Shown here in pieces: positions 16,318-26,399 of a stretch of 64,000 nucleotides of DNA. Position 1 is the first letter of the stretch; the number at the start of each line of letters is the position of its first letter. The notes below the pieces were generated by a model that saw only the letters and a program-made list of their open reading frames with translations, was not told the origin of the DNA and did not search any database. Position numbers and translations under genes: made by a program. This stretch comes from Gillisia hiemivivida (GTDB taxonomy: Bacteria > Bacteroidota > Bacteroidia > Flavobacteriales > Flavobacteriaceae): the NCBI RefSeq assembly GCF_007997295.1, contig NZ_VORY01000012.1:31741-95740 (forward strand). Direction: 5' to 3'.

Positions 16318-18120
16318 TTAAATTTTAGTAGTTCCTTTTCCAGATTTCTTCTTTTTCTCTAATTTTTTTTTCTTGTCTAATAAAAGAGAATCAATTTTTT
16401 TTATAGGAACTCCTAAACTATCAACTTTGGTGTCTTTTAGATCATCTGGAGTTAATCTGGAATTCTCATTCAATAAGGATGGTTCTCCGTTAGTTTCATC
16501 AAAGAAGTCCTCTTGCTCCTCGGGTAAGGGTATGCCTTTGATCTTCGTTAATTTTGGGGGTTCTTCGCCTTTAAATAGATCAGATTTTTCTAATAACTGT
16601 TCTTCTCCACGCCAATTAAAGCCGGGTAGTTCTCTTGCATTTGAGGGAAATTCTTCAGGGGGCGTAAGAGTACCGTCTACTTGTTTGTAATAATAGATGT
16701 CTCGAATTGTTTTATCTTCAAAAAGGATCTTTATAGAGCTAGACAATGTTTTATTAATTCCTAGCAATTCATTCTCCTCATTCCTACTGTAATATATAGT
16801 TTCAGTATTTTTTATGATATCTACCTGATACAGCTCATTACTAACAAATAATCCAGTGAGTTCTTTTCCTTTTACTTGATTATAACCTTCTATACTATCT
16901 TTCTGAATAAGAAATGCATCATAAAAGACCTTGAGAGAATCAAGTTTTTCTGTTACAGGATTATTTAGAATATGAATGGTATCTCCAGTCATCTGGTTAT
17001 TATCTGACCAAATTACTGGTGTTCGTTTTGTAGAAACAGAGGTTGAAGGCACATTCCCAATATTTAAAAGCTTCGTGATTCCTTTTTTCTGATTCACATA
17101 AATAGAATCACTTTTTCCGCTAATATCACTTTTAAAGAGCTTAACATTGTAAAAACCTCTTACGATCCTGTTTTCTGGTTTTCCTGTGATCATTAGCGTG
17201 TCACTATGAATAAATATAGAATCCTTATCCTGAATTGTAGCAGCTAAAGCACGCTTGGTTATAAAGACAGAATCTTTTTCGCGATAGACTTCAGCATAAT
17301 GACCAGTTATTAAACTGTTATTTAAAGTATCGGTTACTTTAATATTGTTTGTGCCTGAAGCAAAACTTTTAGCTCGATTAAAATATAAGCTGTCTCCTTC
17401 AAGAACTCTGTTTTCATAATCTATTCTGGAATTTTTTACAAAATACCCAACATCCCCTCTGGTGTCATAAAATCCACGCTCACAATAAACAGTGCTTGTT
17501 TCACTTACTATAGTTGTTGGTCCATATAAATAAGCAGCACCACTATCTGAATAGAAATCCAATTGCTGAGAATTTATAGTGTATTTAGGGTTGGTTACTT
17601 TTACATCGCTGAGGAATGAATACTTATCCTGATCCATATAATACCTACCTATTCTACTGGTAAGCACGCTGGCAGTATCGCGAACAGTTCCGCCGCTCCT
17701 GTAATAGGCTTGTTGTTTTACTCTATCAAAGAATAAAGTATCTGTTTCTATGGAAGATTGGGGGCGGCTCATTTTTACATTACCGCTCGCAAAGGCGAAC
17801 TGAGTAGTTCCATTATACTCTGCATACTTGCTTTGCATGGTAACGGTATCTCCCTGCTGCATCCTCACATTTCCATAAGCTTTAAAAAAATTCGCTTCGT
17901 CGTAGTGAATTGCCTGATCACACCATATTTCTATCCCTTCATGAATAAAATGAACCTGATTGGTCACTTTGCTCAAGATAATGGCGCCGGGATATTTGTT
18001 TTCATCTTTCAACGTTCTATCACTGGTGTAATCTATTTTTTTGGATGTTTGGGCATAGAAGTTACCATTACAGCAAAAACATAGAATTAAGGTAACTATA
18101 TAATAGGTGGATTTTTTCAA
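16318..18120 (-). CDS. OstA/LptA-like envelope protein
   Basis: A 600-residue protein with an N-terminal signal sequence (STYYIVTLILCFCCNGNFYA) and long beta-rich OstA-like repeats from about residue 30. Typical units are NQVHFIHEGIEIWCDQA and NVRMQQGDTVTMQSKYAEY. Such repeats form the beta-jellyroll of LptA/LptD, which carries LPS across the periplasm. The C-terminus is a Lys-rich tail. The start codon is TTG (18118-18120), with an in-frame stop just upstream and a -7 box at 18137-18144, giving a leader of about ten bases. A role in LPS transport is inferred from the family. Confidence 0.88.
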   Translation of the reverse strand: MKKSTYYIVTLILCFCCNGNFYAQTSKKIDYTSDRTLKDENKYPGAIILSKVTNQVHFIHEGIEIWCDQAIHYDEANFFKAYGNVRMQQGDTVTMQSKYAEYNGTTQFAFASGNVKMSRPQSSIETDTLFFDRVKQQAYYRSGGTVRDTASVLTSRIGRYYMDQDKYSFLSDVKVTNPKYTINSQQLDFYSDSGAAYLYGPTTIVSETSTVYCERGFYDTRGDVGYFVKNSRIDYENRVLEGDSLYFNRAKSFASGTNNIKVTDTLNNSLITGHYAEVYREKDSVFITKRALAATIQDKDSIFIHSDTLMITGKPENRIVRGFYNVKLFKSDISGKSDSIYVNQKKGITKLLNIGNVPSTSVSTKRTPVIWSDNNQMTGDTIHILNNPVTEKLDSLKVFYDAFLIQKDSIEGYNQVKGKELTGLFVSNELYQVDIIKNTETIYYSRNEENELLGINKTLSSSIKILFEDKTIRDIYYYKQVDGTLTPPEEFPSNARELPGFNWRGEEQLLEKSDLFKGEEPPKLTKIKGIPLPEEQEDFFDETNGEPSLLNENSRLTPDDLKDTKVDSLGVPIKKIDSLLLDKKKKLEKKKKSGKGTTKI

Positions 18121-18136
18121 ACTGAATAATTTGAAT

Positions 18137-18144
18137 CAAAAGTA
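18137..18144 (-). promoter_or_regulatory. Putative -7 promoter element for the OstA-like gene
   Basis: TACTTTTG on the minus strand matches TAnnTTTG, 16 bases upstream of the TTG start. It supports that start by placing the predicted transcript just before it. The remaining 18145-18380 shows no gene or clear repeat. Confidence 0.5.
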
Positions 18145-18380
18145 AGGAAAAGCCATATAATGATAGAGCTGGTTAATTAAAAATAATTTAAACTGAAGAT
18201 ATTTGAATAATTCTTAAAGAATAGATCCCCATTAAATTGATTTCAAAAGGAATGCCTAGAAATGTTAGAGAATAGCTAATACTCATAAACTTTTCTAAAT
18301 TTTAACTATAATTAATAGTTATAAAATTGCTTTAAGGAAATATTAACTCTCTGTTTAAAACCGAATCTGTCTTTCTCCCG

Positions 18381-18388
18381 TAAGTTTG
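18381..18388 (+). promoter_or_regulatory. Putative -7 promoter element for the ferritin-like pair
   Basis: TAAGTTTG matches the TAnnTTTG consensus and lies 23 bases upstream of the ATG at 18412. No convincing -33 TTG is at the usual spacing. Confidence 0.45.
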
Positions 18389-18411
18389 GATATAATCTAG
18401 AAAACTTAATT

Positions 18412-19176
18412 ATGAAAAAACCAATGATGAAAGTGGAAGTATCTTCGGAAACCCACTCAAAAAGTAATAACTCGCGTAGAAAATTTTTAAAAATGGGAGG
18501 ATTGGCAGTAGTTGGTTCCAGCCTACTTTTATACGGATGTAGCGATGACGATGACATTTCAGGCCCTGTTACTCCAACACCTGGAGAACCTTTCGATTTA
18601 GGAAGCGGAGATGTAGGTATTTTAAATTATGCTTATGCATTAGAGCAGCTTGAAGCAGAATTTTATACCCAAGTTATCGCAGGATCTTATTTCGCTAGTG
18701 CTGATCCTGAAGAAAAATTGATTTTACAAGATCTTTATGATCACGAGGTAATTCATCGTGAATTTTTTAAGGCTGCAATCACAGGAGCAGTAGGCGGTGA
18801 TATGAGTAAAGTATTACCAGAATTAGAATTTGACTTTAGTGGTGTAGATTTTGGTAGTAGAGATGCTGTTTTAGGAACTGCTCAAGTTCTGGAAGATACA
18901 GGAGTATCTGCATACAATGGAGCAGGTGCAAGAATAGAACTTCCACTTTACCTTACAATTGCGGGTAAAATCGTATCTGTAGAGGCGCGTCATGCTGCTG
19001 CTATTAGATCTATTTACCTACCAGGGAATACAGAATTTGCTGGAGATGATGTAATTGATGCAAATGGTTTAGACCCTGCAACTCCCCCTGCAGATGTACT
19101 TGCAGCTGTTGTAGCAACAGGATTTCTTACAACTCCATTTACGGCAAACAACTTACCAGCACCTATGGTAGGATAA
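18412..19176 (+). CDS. Exported ferritin-like domain protein, probable lipoprotein with Tat-like leader
   Basis: 254 residues. The N-terminus has a twin-arginine motif (SRRKFLK, R22-R23), a hydrophobic stretch, and a lipobox-like LLLYGC with Cys43 followed by SDDDD. The mature part is a four-helix ferritin-like bundle (Ferritin_2 type). Its helix motifs with carboxylate/His ligands are LEQLEAEFY, DHEVIHREFF, LEDTGVSAY and VEARHAAAIR. The downstream gene shares the same four motifs, so the two are paralogues. The family has no firmly assigned activity; metal binding is inferred. The leader suggests export of a folded, metal-loaded protein. Confidence 0.85.
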   Translation: MKKPMMKVEVSSETHSKSNNSRRKFLKMGGLAVVGSSLLLYGCSDDDDISGPVTPTPGEPFDLGSGDVGILNYAYALEQLEAEFYTQVIAGSYFASADPEEKLILQDLYDHEVIHREFFKAAITGAVGGDMSKVLPELEFDFSGVDFGSRDAVLGTAQVLEDTGVSAYNGAGARIELPLYLTIAGKIVSVEARHAAAIRSIYLPGNTEFAGDDVIDANGLDPATPPADVLAAVVATGFLTTPFTANNLPAPMVG

Positions 19177-19203
19177 TCTAATTTAAACTTAAAAAACAAC
19201 ATT

Positions 19204-20055
19204 ATGAATATTATAAAATTTTTAGACGAATTTACTTCGGAAAGCTTAACTCAAAAGGTCTCCTCTAGAAGAGATGTTTTTGGAACATTTGGTTCTTTAG
19301 GAAAAAAAGCTGCATTAGCTGCAATTCCCTTTGGAATGGCTGCAGGATCAGGAAAAGCTTTTGCACAAACAAATGGGAATACTCCTATAGATTCCTTAAA
19401 CCTTGCATTAACCCTTGAGTATCTGGAAGCTGAATTTTACATTAGAGCTTTAGATTCTGGAGTGCTTCCTGCTGGAAGACCAGAAGATGTTTACAACCAG
19501 ATTTCTAAACATGAGACAGCTCACGTAGAATTTTTGAAAACAAATTTGGGAGATGCTGCTGTAGAATCACCAGAATTTGATTTTACTGTAGGTGGAATGT
19601 TTGATCCATTTAATGAAAATGGAATTGGGCAAGAAACAGCTTACGCTCAGTTGTTGGCATTAGCACAAGCTTTTGAGGATACTGGAGTAAGAGCTTATAA
19701 GGGACAAGCCCCAAATTTAATGGGAACTGCTTTTTTAACACCTGCGCTACAAATTCACTCTGTAGAGGCAAAGCATGCTTCTGAAATTAGAAGGTTAAGA
19801 GCATTTGTTTTAGGAGAAACCTTAAACGATAATGCTTTAGGATGGATTACTCTTAACAATAGAGGACCAGGAATGCCAGAAGCTACACAAGCAGTATATG
19901 ATGGTGAAGAGAATATATCACAAGGTGGTGTAGATCTTGTAGCTGCAACTGGATTTAGTGCAACATCAGTATCTCAATCTTTTGATGAGCCAATGACTGG
20001 TGAAACTGCAACAGCTATTGCAAGCTTGTTTATAAAGACTGATAGTGATAACTAG
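19204..20055 (+). CDS. Exported ferritin-like domain protein, soluble paralogue
   Basis: 283 residues. The leader has a twin arginine at 22-23 (SSRRDVFGTFG), a hydrophobic Ala-rich segment and a likely signal peptidase site after KAFA (about residue 54). Ferritin-like helix motifs match those of the preceding protein: LTLEYLEAEFY, KHETAHVEFL, FEDTGVRAY and VEAKHASEIR. It lacks the lipobox of its neighbour, so one partner is likely membrane-anchored and the other periplasmic. The genes are 27 bases apart and share the terminator at 20082. A substrate or partner is not known. Confidence 0.85.
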   Translation: MNIIKFLDEFTSESLTQKVSSRRDVFGTFGSLGKKAALAAIPFGMAAGSGKAFAQTNGNTPIDSLNLALTLEYLEAEFYIRALDSGVLPAGRPEDVYNQISKHETAHVEFLKTNLGDAAVESPEFDFTVGGMFDPFNENGIGQETAYAQLLALAQAFEDTGVRAYKGQAPNLMGTAFLTPALQIHSVEAKHASEIRRLRAFVLGETLNDNALGWITLNNRGPGMPEATQAVYDGEENISQGGVDLVAATGFSATSVSQSFDEPMTGETATAIASLFIKTDSDN

Positions 20056-20081
20056 AAGTTAAGCTAGATTTGATTTATATT

Positions 20082-20115
20082 AAAAATGCCTTTCAGAAAT
20101 GAAAGGCATTTTTTT
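20082..20115. terminator. Bidirectional terminator between the ferritin-like pair and purA
   Basis: Hairpin with arms AAAAATGCCTTTC and GAAAGGCATTTTT followed by T residues. It ends the plus-strand pair and, with its A-run, can also serve purA on the minus strand. Confidence 0.9.
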
Positions 20116-20135
20116 ATTTAATATATTAAATGAAA

Positions 20136-21407
20136 CTATCTATGGATAGTTTGCTTTCTATCTGGTCCCACAGAAATTACAGAAATAGGAGTTTTTAATT
20201 CATCCTCTAAAAATTTCACGTACTCCATAAATTCTTTTGGTAGTTCGGAAGCTTCAGTCATCTTAGTAAGATCTTCTTTCCAGCCTTTGAATTCTGTATA
20301 CACAGGAGTAACATTTTCCGGTTCTATGTTATAAGGTAAATGTGTAATTTCTTCTCCTTTATATTCATAAGAAGTGCATATTTTTAAAGTTTTAAAACCA
20401 CTTAGTACATCCCCTTTCATCATGATCAATTGAGTGATCCCGTTTATTTGCACTGCATATTTTAGCGCAACAAGATCTAACCATCCACATCTTCTTGGAC
20501 GCCCTGTTGTAGCTCCAAATTCATTTCCAATTCTACCCATTCTTTCTCCATCTTCATCGAAAAGCTCGGTAGGGAAGGGGCCACTTCCAACTCTGGTAGT
20601 ATATGCTTTAAAGATCCCAAAAGCATCTCCAATTTTGTTTGGCGCTACTCCTAGTCCTGTACAAGCTCCTGCTGCAGTGGTATTAGAAGAGGTCACAAAA
20701 GGATAAGTACCAAAATCTATATCTAATAAAGAACCCTGAGCACCTTCAGCTAAAATAGATTTCCCATCTTCTTGTGCTGTTTGTAAGTATTGCTCACTAT
20801 CTATAAACTTCAAGGTTTTTAATAGTTCAACAGCTTTAAAAAATTCTGTTTCTAATTCGGCTAGATTATATTGTACATCTACATTATAGAAGCTTATCAT
20901 AGCTTCATGCTTGTCTGCCAATAATCTGTATTTTTCTTTCCAATTGTCCAGTTCAAGATCCCCAACACGAATCCCATTTCTTCCAGTCTTGTCCATATAA
21001 GTTGGTCCAATCCCTTTAAGTGTAGAGCCAATCTTGGCTTTTCCTTTAGAAGCTTCAGAAGCTGCATCTAGCAACCTATGAGTAGGAAGAATTAAGTGAG
21101 CTTTTCTTGAGATGTAAAGATTTTTTCTATAATCCGTTTTGAAAGCATCTAGATTTTCAAGTTCTTTTTTGAAAATAACAGGATCTATAACCACCCCATT
21201 TCCAACAAGATTTATGGTGTCTTTATGAAAAATCCCGGATGGAATCGTGTGAAGAACATGTTTTTGACCATCAAATTCCAAAGTGTGACCTGCATTTGGC
21301 CCTCCTTGAAATCTAGCGATTATGTCATATTTTTTGGTAAATACATCTACAATTTTACCTTTTCCTTCATCTCCCCATTGTAATCCGAGTAGTAAGTCTA
21401 CTGCCAT
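20136..21407 (-). CDS. purA: Adenylosuccinate synthetase
   Basis: GTP-dependent enzyme joining IMP and aspartate, the first committed step to AMP. The 423-residue sequence has the P-loop-like LGLQWGDEGKGKIVD at the N-terminus, GGPNAGHT, the IMP-binding GSTLKGIGPTYMDK, AEGAQGSLLDIDFGTYPFVT and TTGRPRRCGWLD. It lies six bases downstream of the Fur-family gene and probably forms an operon with it and rel. Confidence 0.98.
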   Translation of the reverse strand: MAVDLLLGLQWGDEGKGKIVDVFTKKYDIIARFQGGPNAGHTLEFDGQKHVLHTIPSGIFHKDTINLVGNGVVIDPVIFKKELENLDAFKTDYRKNLYISRKAHLILPTHRLLDAASEASKGKAKIGSTLKGIGPTYMDKTGRNGIRVGDLELDNWKEKYRLLADKHEAMISFYNVDVQYNLAELETEFFKAVELLKTLKFIDSEQYLQTAQEDGKSILAEGAQGSLLDIDFGTYPFVTSSNTTAAGACTGLGVAPNKIGDAFGIFKAYTTRVGSGPFPTELFDEDGERMGRIGNEFGATTGRPRRCGWLDLVALKYAVQINGITQLIMMKGDVLSGFKTLKICTSYEYKGEEITHLPYNIEPENVTPVYTEFKGWKEDLTKMTEASELPKEFMEYVKFLEDELKTPISVISVGPDRKQTIHR

Positions 21408-21413
21408 AAATAT

Positions 21414-21872
21414 CTAATTAGTTGATTGTTTTTTTGTGCCGTAAAAGTATAAAGAATGTTTAGAAACTTCAATATTAAAAACTTCTTCTATTGTTTGTTT
21501 TATACTTTGAATTCTAGGATCGCAAAATTCTATTACTTCTCCTGTATCAGTTAAGATTATATGATCGTGTTGCCTATCAAAATAAGATTTTTCATACTGC
21601 GATTGATTTTGGCCGAATTGATGTCTTCTCACCAAACCGCAATCTAAAAGCAATTCTATAGTATTATATAAGGTGGCTCGACTCACTCTATATTTCTTAT
21701 TTTTCATACTAATATAAAGCGACTCAATATCAAAATGCTCTTCATTATTATAGATCTCCTGTAAAATAGCAAAACGTTCCGGGGTTTTACGATGCCCTTT
21801 ATCTTCCAAAAATTTGGTAAATACATTCTTTACTACAGCCTGATCGTTCTTATTTCCACTTTTCTTGCTCAT
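21414..21872 (-). CDS. Fur-family transcriptional regulator
   Basis: 152 residues: winged-helix DNA-binding domain ([35 protein letters not shown]) and dimerisation/metal domain with [18 protein letters not shown]. The C-terminal pair of CxxC zinc motifs found in classical Fur/PerR is absent; only isolated cysteines remain (C in LLDCGL and EFCDP). Whether it senses iron, peroxide or another signal cannot be told. Position between purA and rel/spoT is typical of Flavobacteriaceae as I recall it. Its start is 29 bases past the rel stop. Confidence 0.9.
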   Translation of the reverse strand: MSKKSGNKNDQAVVKNVFTKFLEDKGHRKTPERFAILQEIYNNEEHFDIESLYISMKNKKYRVSRATLYNTIELLLDCGLVRRHQFGQNQSQYEKSYFDRQHDHIILTDTGEVIEFCDPRIQSIKQTIEEVFNIEVSKHSLYFYGTKKQSTN

Positions 21873-21901
21873 AATATTGCTTCGTTTGCAAAGGTATTGG
21901 T

Positions 21902-24115
21902 TTATTCTCTTGACACCTTATCTATCCCACTTATTTTTTTAAGATGTTCTATTAGTGTGTCTAAGATCGAATTGTTTTTTACAATAACAGTTATTTTACC
22001 AGTAAATACACCATCTGCACTATCAAAATTAATACTTCGCATATTTACATTCATGCTTTTTGAAATTTCTTTAGTGATCTCACTAACCAATCCTAAATTA
22101 TCTATTCCTCTTAAATTTATGACCGCCTTAAAATCTTGTTGTGACGAATCTATCCATTTTGCCTGAATAATTCGATAGGCATAATTACTTTGAAACTGAA
22201 TGGCATTGGGGCAATCCTTTTTATGAACTTTTATTCCTTCACTAACAGTAATAAAACCGAACACCCGATCTCCGGGAATAGGGTTACAACAATTAGCTAA
22301 TTTATAATCAAGAACCTCTTCTTCCTTACCAAATACTATCTGATCGTACTTGGAGGTGATCTCTTCTTTGTTAAGATCTTCTGCTACAGGTGCTTTTCTG
22401 ATCTTATTTTTAAAGTAGCTCACAAAAGCATTACTTCTATTGGCTGTAAATTCCTTTAAACTTTTATTATCTATTTTCCCAATTCCAACTCTATAAAAGA
22501 GATCTAAGCTGGTTTTTAATTTGAAGTGAATCACCAACTCATTAATCATACTCTCGTTAAAACTGAGTTTTTGGGATTTTAACTTCCTTGCAAGAACAGC
22601 TTTACCTTCTTCTGCAAGTTCTTTTTTCTCTTCTCTTAACGAAGATTTTATCTTAGCTCTAGCTCTAGCCGTGCTTGCATAGTCTAACCAGTTAACATTG
22701 GGCTTTGCATTGTCTGAAGTGATGATTTCTATTTGATCGCCACTTTTTAATTCATGACTTAGCGGTACCAATTTGTTATTTACCTTCGCACCACGAGTAT
22801 GTAGGCCTATGGCCGTATGTATGCTAAATGCGAAATCTAAAGGAGTTGCTCCCTTTGGCAAAGATTTTAGATCTCCTTGTGGAGTAAATACAAAGATCTC
22901 CTTGGCGTATAAATTCAGTTTAAATTGCTCAACAAAATCTACAGCATTGGCTTCAGAATTTTCCAAAGCTTCCTGTAATCTGTTTAACCATTCTTCCATG
23001 GTCTTTTCTTCCTGCTCGACGCCTTGTTTGTACTTATAATGAGCCGCATATCCTTTTTCGGCTATTTCATTCATTCGCTCACTTCTAATCTGGACTTCTA
23101 CCCATCTTCCTTTAGGCCCCATAACAGTAATGTGCAAAGCTTCGTAACCAGTAGATTTAGGTGAAGAGATCCAATCCCGTAATCGAATAGGATTCGGTCT
23201 AAAGTGATCAGTTACTATCGAGTATATTTTCCAGGCTAAGAACTTTTCATTTGCTATATCACCTTTATAGATTATACGAACGGCAAACTTATCGAAGACT
23301 TCATCAAAAGTGATATTTTGAGTCTTTATTTTTCTCCAGATAGAATAGATAGACTTTGGCCTTCCTTTAATAGTATACTCTAATTGCTCTTGGTTTAAAG
23401 AGTCTTTTATAACCTGTGTAAATGCATCAATATATGCGTCTTGCTCTTGTTTACTTTCTCTAATTTTCTGAAGAATATCATTGTAAACTTCAGGTTCTGT
23501 ATATTTTAAACTGAGGTCTTCAAGTTCAGTTTTAATGCTATATAAACCAATTCTATGTGCAAGAGGCGCATAAATATATAGTGTTTCTGAAGCTATTTTA
23601 ACCTGTTTATCCGGTTTCATAGCATCCATAGTTTGCATATTATGCAACCTGTCTGCAATTTTAATGATGATTACCCTAACATCGTCATTAAGGGTAAGCA
23701 ACATTTTTCTGAAATTTTCTGCTTGTAGAGAAACATCTTTATCTTGTTGTTGCTGTAAGTGCGAGATCTTGGTAAGTCCGTCTACGATTAACGCAACAGT
23801 TTTACCAAAAATCTTTTCAATTTCTTCTATAGAATACGTGGTATCTTCTACTACATCGTGAAGTAATGCGGCAGCAATAGAAGTAGCATCCAATCCTATT
23901 TCTGAAGCAACTATTTTTGCAACCGCGATAGGATGAAATATGTAAGCCTCTCCAGATTTTCTACGCTGATCTTTATGCGCCTCTACAGAAGTATCAAATG
24001 CCAATCTAATTAAATTTTTATCTTCTTTAGATAGGGATCTGTAACTTATGCGTAACAATTCTTTATACTGGCGCGCAATTTCTTTATTTTCTTTTACTAC
24101 TGCAGCTTCTGTCAT
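21902..24115 (-). CDS. RelA/SpoT-family (p)ppGpp synthetase/hydrolase
   Basis: 737 residues with the full Rel layout. The HD hydrolase domain has HPIAVAKI at 61-68, LLHDVVEDT at 84-92 and [11 protein letters not shown]. The synthetase domain spans about 240-350 ([20 protein letters not shown]). The TGS domain ([20 protein letters not shown]) starts near 390, followed by a conserved zinc-finger-like region (NCCNPIPGD), and a C-terminal ACT domain. Because the HD motif is intact it is probably bifunctional (SpoT/Rel type), making and degrading the stringent-response alarmone. It is the first gene of a unit leading into the Fur-family gene and purA. Confidence 0.96.
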   Translation of the reverse strand: MTEAAVVKENKEIARQYKELLRISYRSLSKEDKNLIRLAFDTSVEAHKDQRRKSGEAYIFHPIAVAKIVASEIGLDATSIAAALLHDVVEDTTYSIEEIEKIFGKTVALIVDGLTKISHLQQQQDKDVSLQAENFRKMLLTLNDDVRVIIIKIADRLHNMQTMDAMKPDKQVKIASETLYIYAPLAHRIGLYSIKTELEDLSLKYTEPEVYNDILQKIRESKQEQDAYIDAFTQVIKDSLNQEQLEYTIKGRPKSIYSIWRKIKTQNITFDEVFDKFAVRIIYKGDIANEKFLAWKIYSIVTDHFRPNPIRLRDWISSPKSTGYEALHITVMGPKGRWVEVQIRSERMNEIAEKGYAAHYKYKQGVEQEEKTMEEWLNRLQEALENSEANAVDFVEQFKLNLYAKEIFVFTPQGDLKSLPKGATPLDFAFSIHTAIGLHTRGAKVNNKLVPLSHELKSGDQIEIITSDNAKPNVNWLDYASTARARAKIKSSLREEKKELAEEGKAVLARKLKSQKLSFNESMINELVIHFKLKTSLDLFYRVGIGKIDNKSLKEFTANRSNAFVSYFKNKIRKAPVAEDLNKEEITSKYDQIVFGKEEEVLDYKLANCCNPIPGDRVFGFITVSEGIKVHKKDCPNAIQFQSNYAYRIIQAKWIDSSQQDFKAVINLRGIDNLGLVSEITKEISKSMNVNMRSINFDSADGVFTGKITVIVKNNSILDTLIEHLKKISGIDKVSRE

Positions 24116-24157
24116 AGCTTAAAATTACGATTAACATTGTAAAGAAACAACTACAAA

Positions 24158-25390
24158 CTAAGAGCTTAAGTTTTTAATTCGCTGTAATAAGGTTGGGTGC
24201 GAATAATGCATAAAAACATAAGCTTTATGTGGGGTTAAGTTGCTTAAACTAGATTTGGATAATTTTTTAAGACTGGAAATCAATGATTCTGAATTATAAG
24301 TGTTTTTAGCAAAATCATCTGCCTGATATTCAAATTTTCGAGATAAATAATTCATTAGCAAACCAGTAATTTCTGAAATAGGACTGTATAAAATCCCGAA
24401 AGCGATCAACCCAATATGAAAACTCGGATTTTCTACTCCTAAGGCTTGAGAGAGTAACTCATTTCCAACAAATATGGACAATACCCACAGAGTTAATCCT
24501 GTGGTTAATATGGAAGCCAGTAGATTTACAATTATATGCTTTTTCTTATAATGTCCTACTTCATGCGCCAAAACACTAACAATTTCTTCTTCGCTAAGAT
24601 CATTAACCAGTGTATCATAAAGAGTGATCCTCTTTTCTTTACCAAAGCCAGAGAAATAGGCATTTGCCTTAGTGCTCCTCTTTGAGCCATCTATTATAAA
24701 AATATTATCTAACTGAAAACCTACTTCATGGGCATAGGCTTCAATTTTAGACCGAAGCGATCCATCTTGAAGTGGAGATTGTTTGTTGAAAAGTGGAACA
24801 ATGAGCTTTGCATAAAACATATTGGTAAACACAATAAAAGCAGTAACCATGATCCAGGAATACCACCAAAAATCGGTGGAAGTTAATTGGTAGAACCATA
24901 CGATCAATGCCAAAATTCCACCTCCAACGATGATCAGCAAACCCCAGGATTTCAATTTATCTAATACAAATAATTTCTTTGTGGTTTTATTAAATCCATA
25001 TTTCTCCTCGATCACAAAGGTGCTGTAATAGGAAAAGGGAAGTGTGAGTATATCACTGGCAAACATGATTATCCCGAAGAAAATTAAGGCTTTATAAATA
25101 GGATTCTCAGTAAAACTACCAGCAACTTCATTTACATATGCAAAGCCTTCAAAGAAGAGAAAACCCAATAAAATAATCAATGAGAAAGCAGAAGAAACTA
25201 CACCGAATCTATATACCTCTTTCTTGTAATCCTGAGATTTTCGATATTCTGCATCATCATATACATCTTCCAATTCTTTTGGGATTGGATCGTTAAACCG
25301 ACTTGCATTTAAAGAATCTAAAATTTTATCGATTATAAAATCGATTAAAATGATTGTAACAATTATATAAAATAAGATTTCAGCGCTCAC
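24158..25390 (-). CDS. M48-family zinc metallopeptidase (CAAX protease 1/Ste24-like)
   Basis: 410-residue integral membrane protease with an N-terminal membrane-spanning domain (several segments before residue 210) and the zinc site HEVGH at 276-280. The third ligand is probably the Glu in SRKFEYQADDFA, the M48 EFxAD-type motif. The start codon is GTG (25388-25390). Ste24-like enzymes cleave membrane-associated substrates; bacterial targets are mostly unknown. It is transcribed toward rel with a 42-base gap. Confidence 0.93.
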   Translation of the reverse strand: MSAEILFYIIVTIILIDFIIDKILDSLNASRFNDPIPKELEDVYDDAEYRKSQDYKKEVYRFGVVSSAFSLIILLGFLFFEGFAYVNEVAGSFTENPIYKALIFFGIIMFASDILTLPFSYYSTFVIEEKYGFNKTTKKLFVLDKLKSWGLLIIVGGGILALIVWFYQLTSTDFWWYSWIMVTAFIVFTNMFYAKLIVPLFNKQSPLQDGSLRSKIEAYAHEVGFQLDNIFIIDGSKRSTKANAYFSGFGKEKRITLYDTLVNDLSEEEIVSVLAHEVGHYKKKHIIVNLLASILTTGLTLWVLSIFVGNELLSQALGVENPSFHIGLIAFGILYSPISEITGLLMNYLSRKFEYQADDFAKNTYNSESLISSLKKLSKSSLSNLTPHKAYVFMHYSHPTLLQRIKNLSS

Positions 25391-25483
25391 GTAGAATATT
25401 TTTTTTGGAGAAAAAGATTAATATATGTGATATAATTGAATGAATAACGATAATTAGCATAAATGATGCTACTTTCAGTTTTA

Positions 25484-26290
25484 CTAGGAAAAACCTCGTT
25501 GGCGTTTGGCTTCGAAAATTAAAATTCCAGCCGCTACAGATACATTCATGCTATCTATTTCTCCACTCATAGGAATAATGATGTTTTGAGTAGAATGATC
25601 TATCCATTCTTTGCTTAAGCCTGTTGCTTCAGTTCCAACAACTATTGCTGAAGAATTAGTAAAATCTATTTCAGAATAATTTTTTGAAGCTTGTAGTGCA
25701 GCAGTATAAATAGAGATCTTATGTTTCTTTAAAAAACTGATGATTTCTGAAGTAGTTCCAACTGCAATGTTATTTGTGAAAACACAACCTACACTAGATC
25801 TAATAATATTAGGATTAAAAAGATCGGTTTTGGGATTGGCAATGATTACAGCATCCACATTCGCAGCATCTGCAGTTCTTAAGAGCGCTCCAATATTCCC
25901 TGGTTTTTCAGGAGCTTCAGCAATCAACAATAATGGATTCTTTGAGCTTAGCTGAAGCGAATCCAGAGATAATTCTTTAGATCTAAATAAAGCCATCACC
26001 CCTTCTGTGCTACCACGATAAGCGATCTTTTCATAAACATCTTTAGAGAGCTCAGTAATCAAAGGCTTGTTTTTAGTATTCGTGTTCAGTTCTCTCAATC
26101 CTTCAGCGGGAAATAAAGAATCACAAAAAAAGAATTCTTCGCAAATGAATTTTCCTTTAAAAGCAAGCTGAATTTCCCTAAGTCCTTCAACTATAAAAAC
26201 ACCTTCTTTTTTTCTATTTCGGGACTTCTCCTGAAGCTGAAGCAGTCTTTTAACAGCCGGATTCTGTGCGCTAGATATTTGTTTGATCAT
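25484..26290 (-). CDS. SpoU/TrmH-family RNA 2'-O-methyltransferase
   Basis: 268 residues. The N-terminal substrate-binding region (SSAQNPAVKRLLQLQEKSRN, FIVEGLREIQ) is followed by a SPOUT domain with the three family motifs: EKPGNIGALLRTADAANVD, IVVGTEATGLSKEW, and IPMSGEIDSMNVSVAAGILI. SPOUT enzymes bind SAM in a trefoil knot and methylate the ribose of rRNA or tRNA; the target nucleotide cannot be read here. Its promoter lies in or after the amidohydrolase terminator region at 26326-26355. Confidence 0.94.
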   Translation of the reverse strand: MIKQISSAQNPAVKRLLQLQEKSRNRKKEGVFIVEGLREIQLAFKGKFICEEFFFCDSLFPAEGLRELNTNTKNKPLITELSKDVYEKIAYRGSTEGVMALFRSKELSLDSLQLSSKNPLLLIAEAPEKPGNIGALLRTADAANVDAVIIANPKTDLFNPNIIRSSVGCVFTNNIAVGTTSEIISFLKKHKISIYTAALQASKNYSEIDFTNSSAIVVGTEATGLSKEWIDHSTQNIIIPMSGEIDSMNVSVAAGILIFEAKRQRGFS

Positions 26291-26325
26291 CCTGTAAAAA
26301 TAAATACTTATTGATAGTTACAACT

Positions 26326-26355
26326 AAAAAACCTCTGAAATTATCAGAGGTTTTT
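26326..26355 (-). terminator. Terminator after the amidohydrolase pair
   Basis: Hairpin with arms ACCTCTGA and TCAGAGGT flanked by A5 and T5. On the minus strand it follows the 26529-27842 gene, after an intervening dispersed repeat. Confidence 0.85.
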
Positions 26356-26399
26356 GATTAAAAATGAAAATAATTTAAATTCTGTCCCGATGTCTATTT

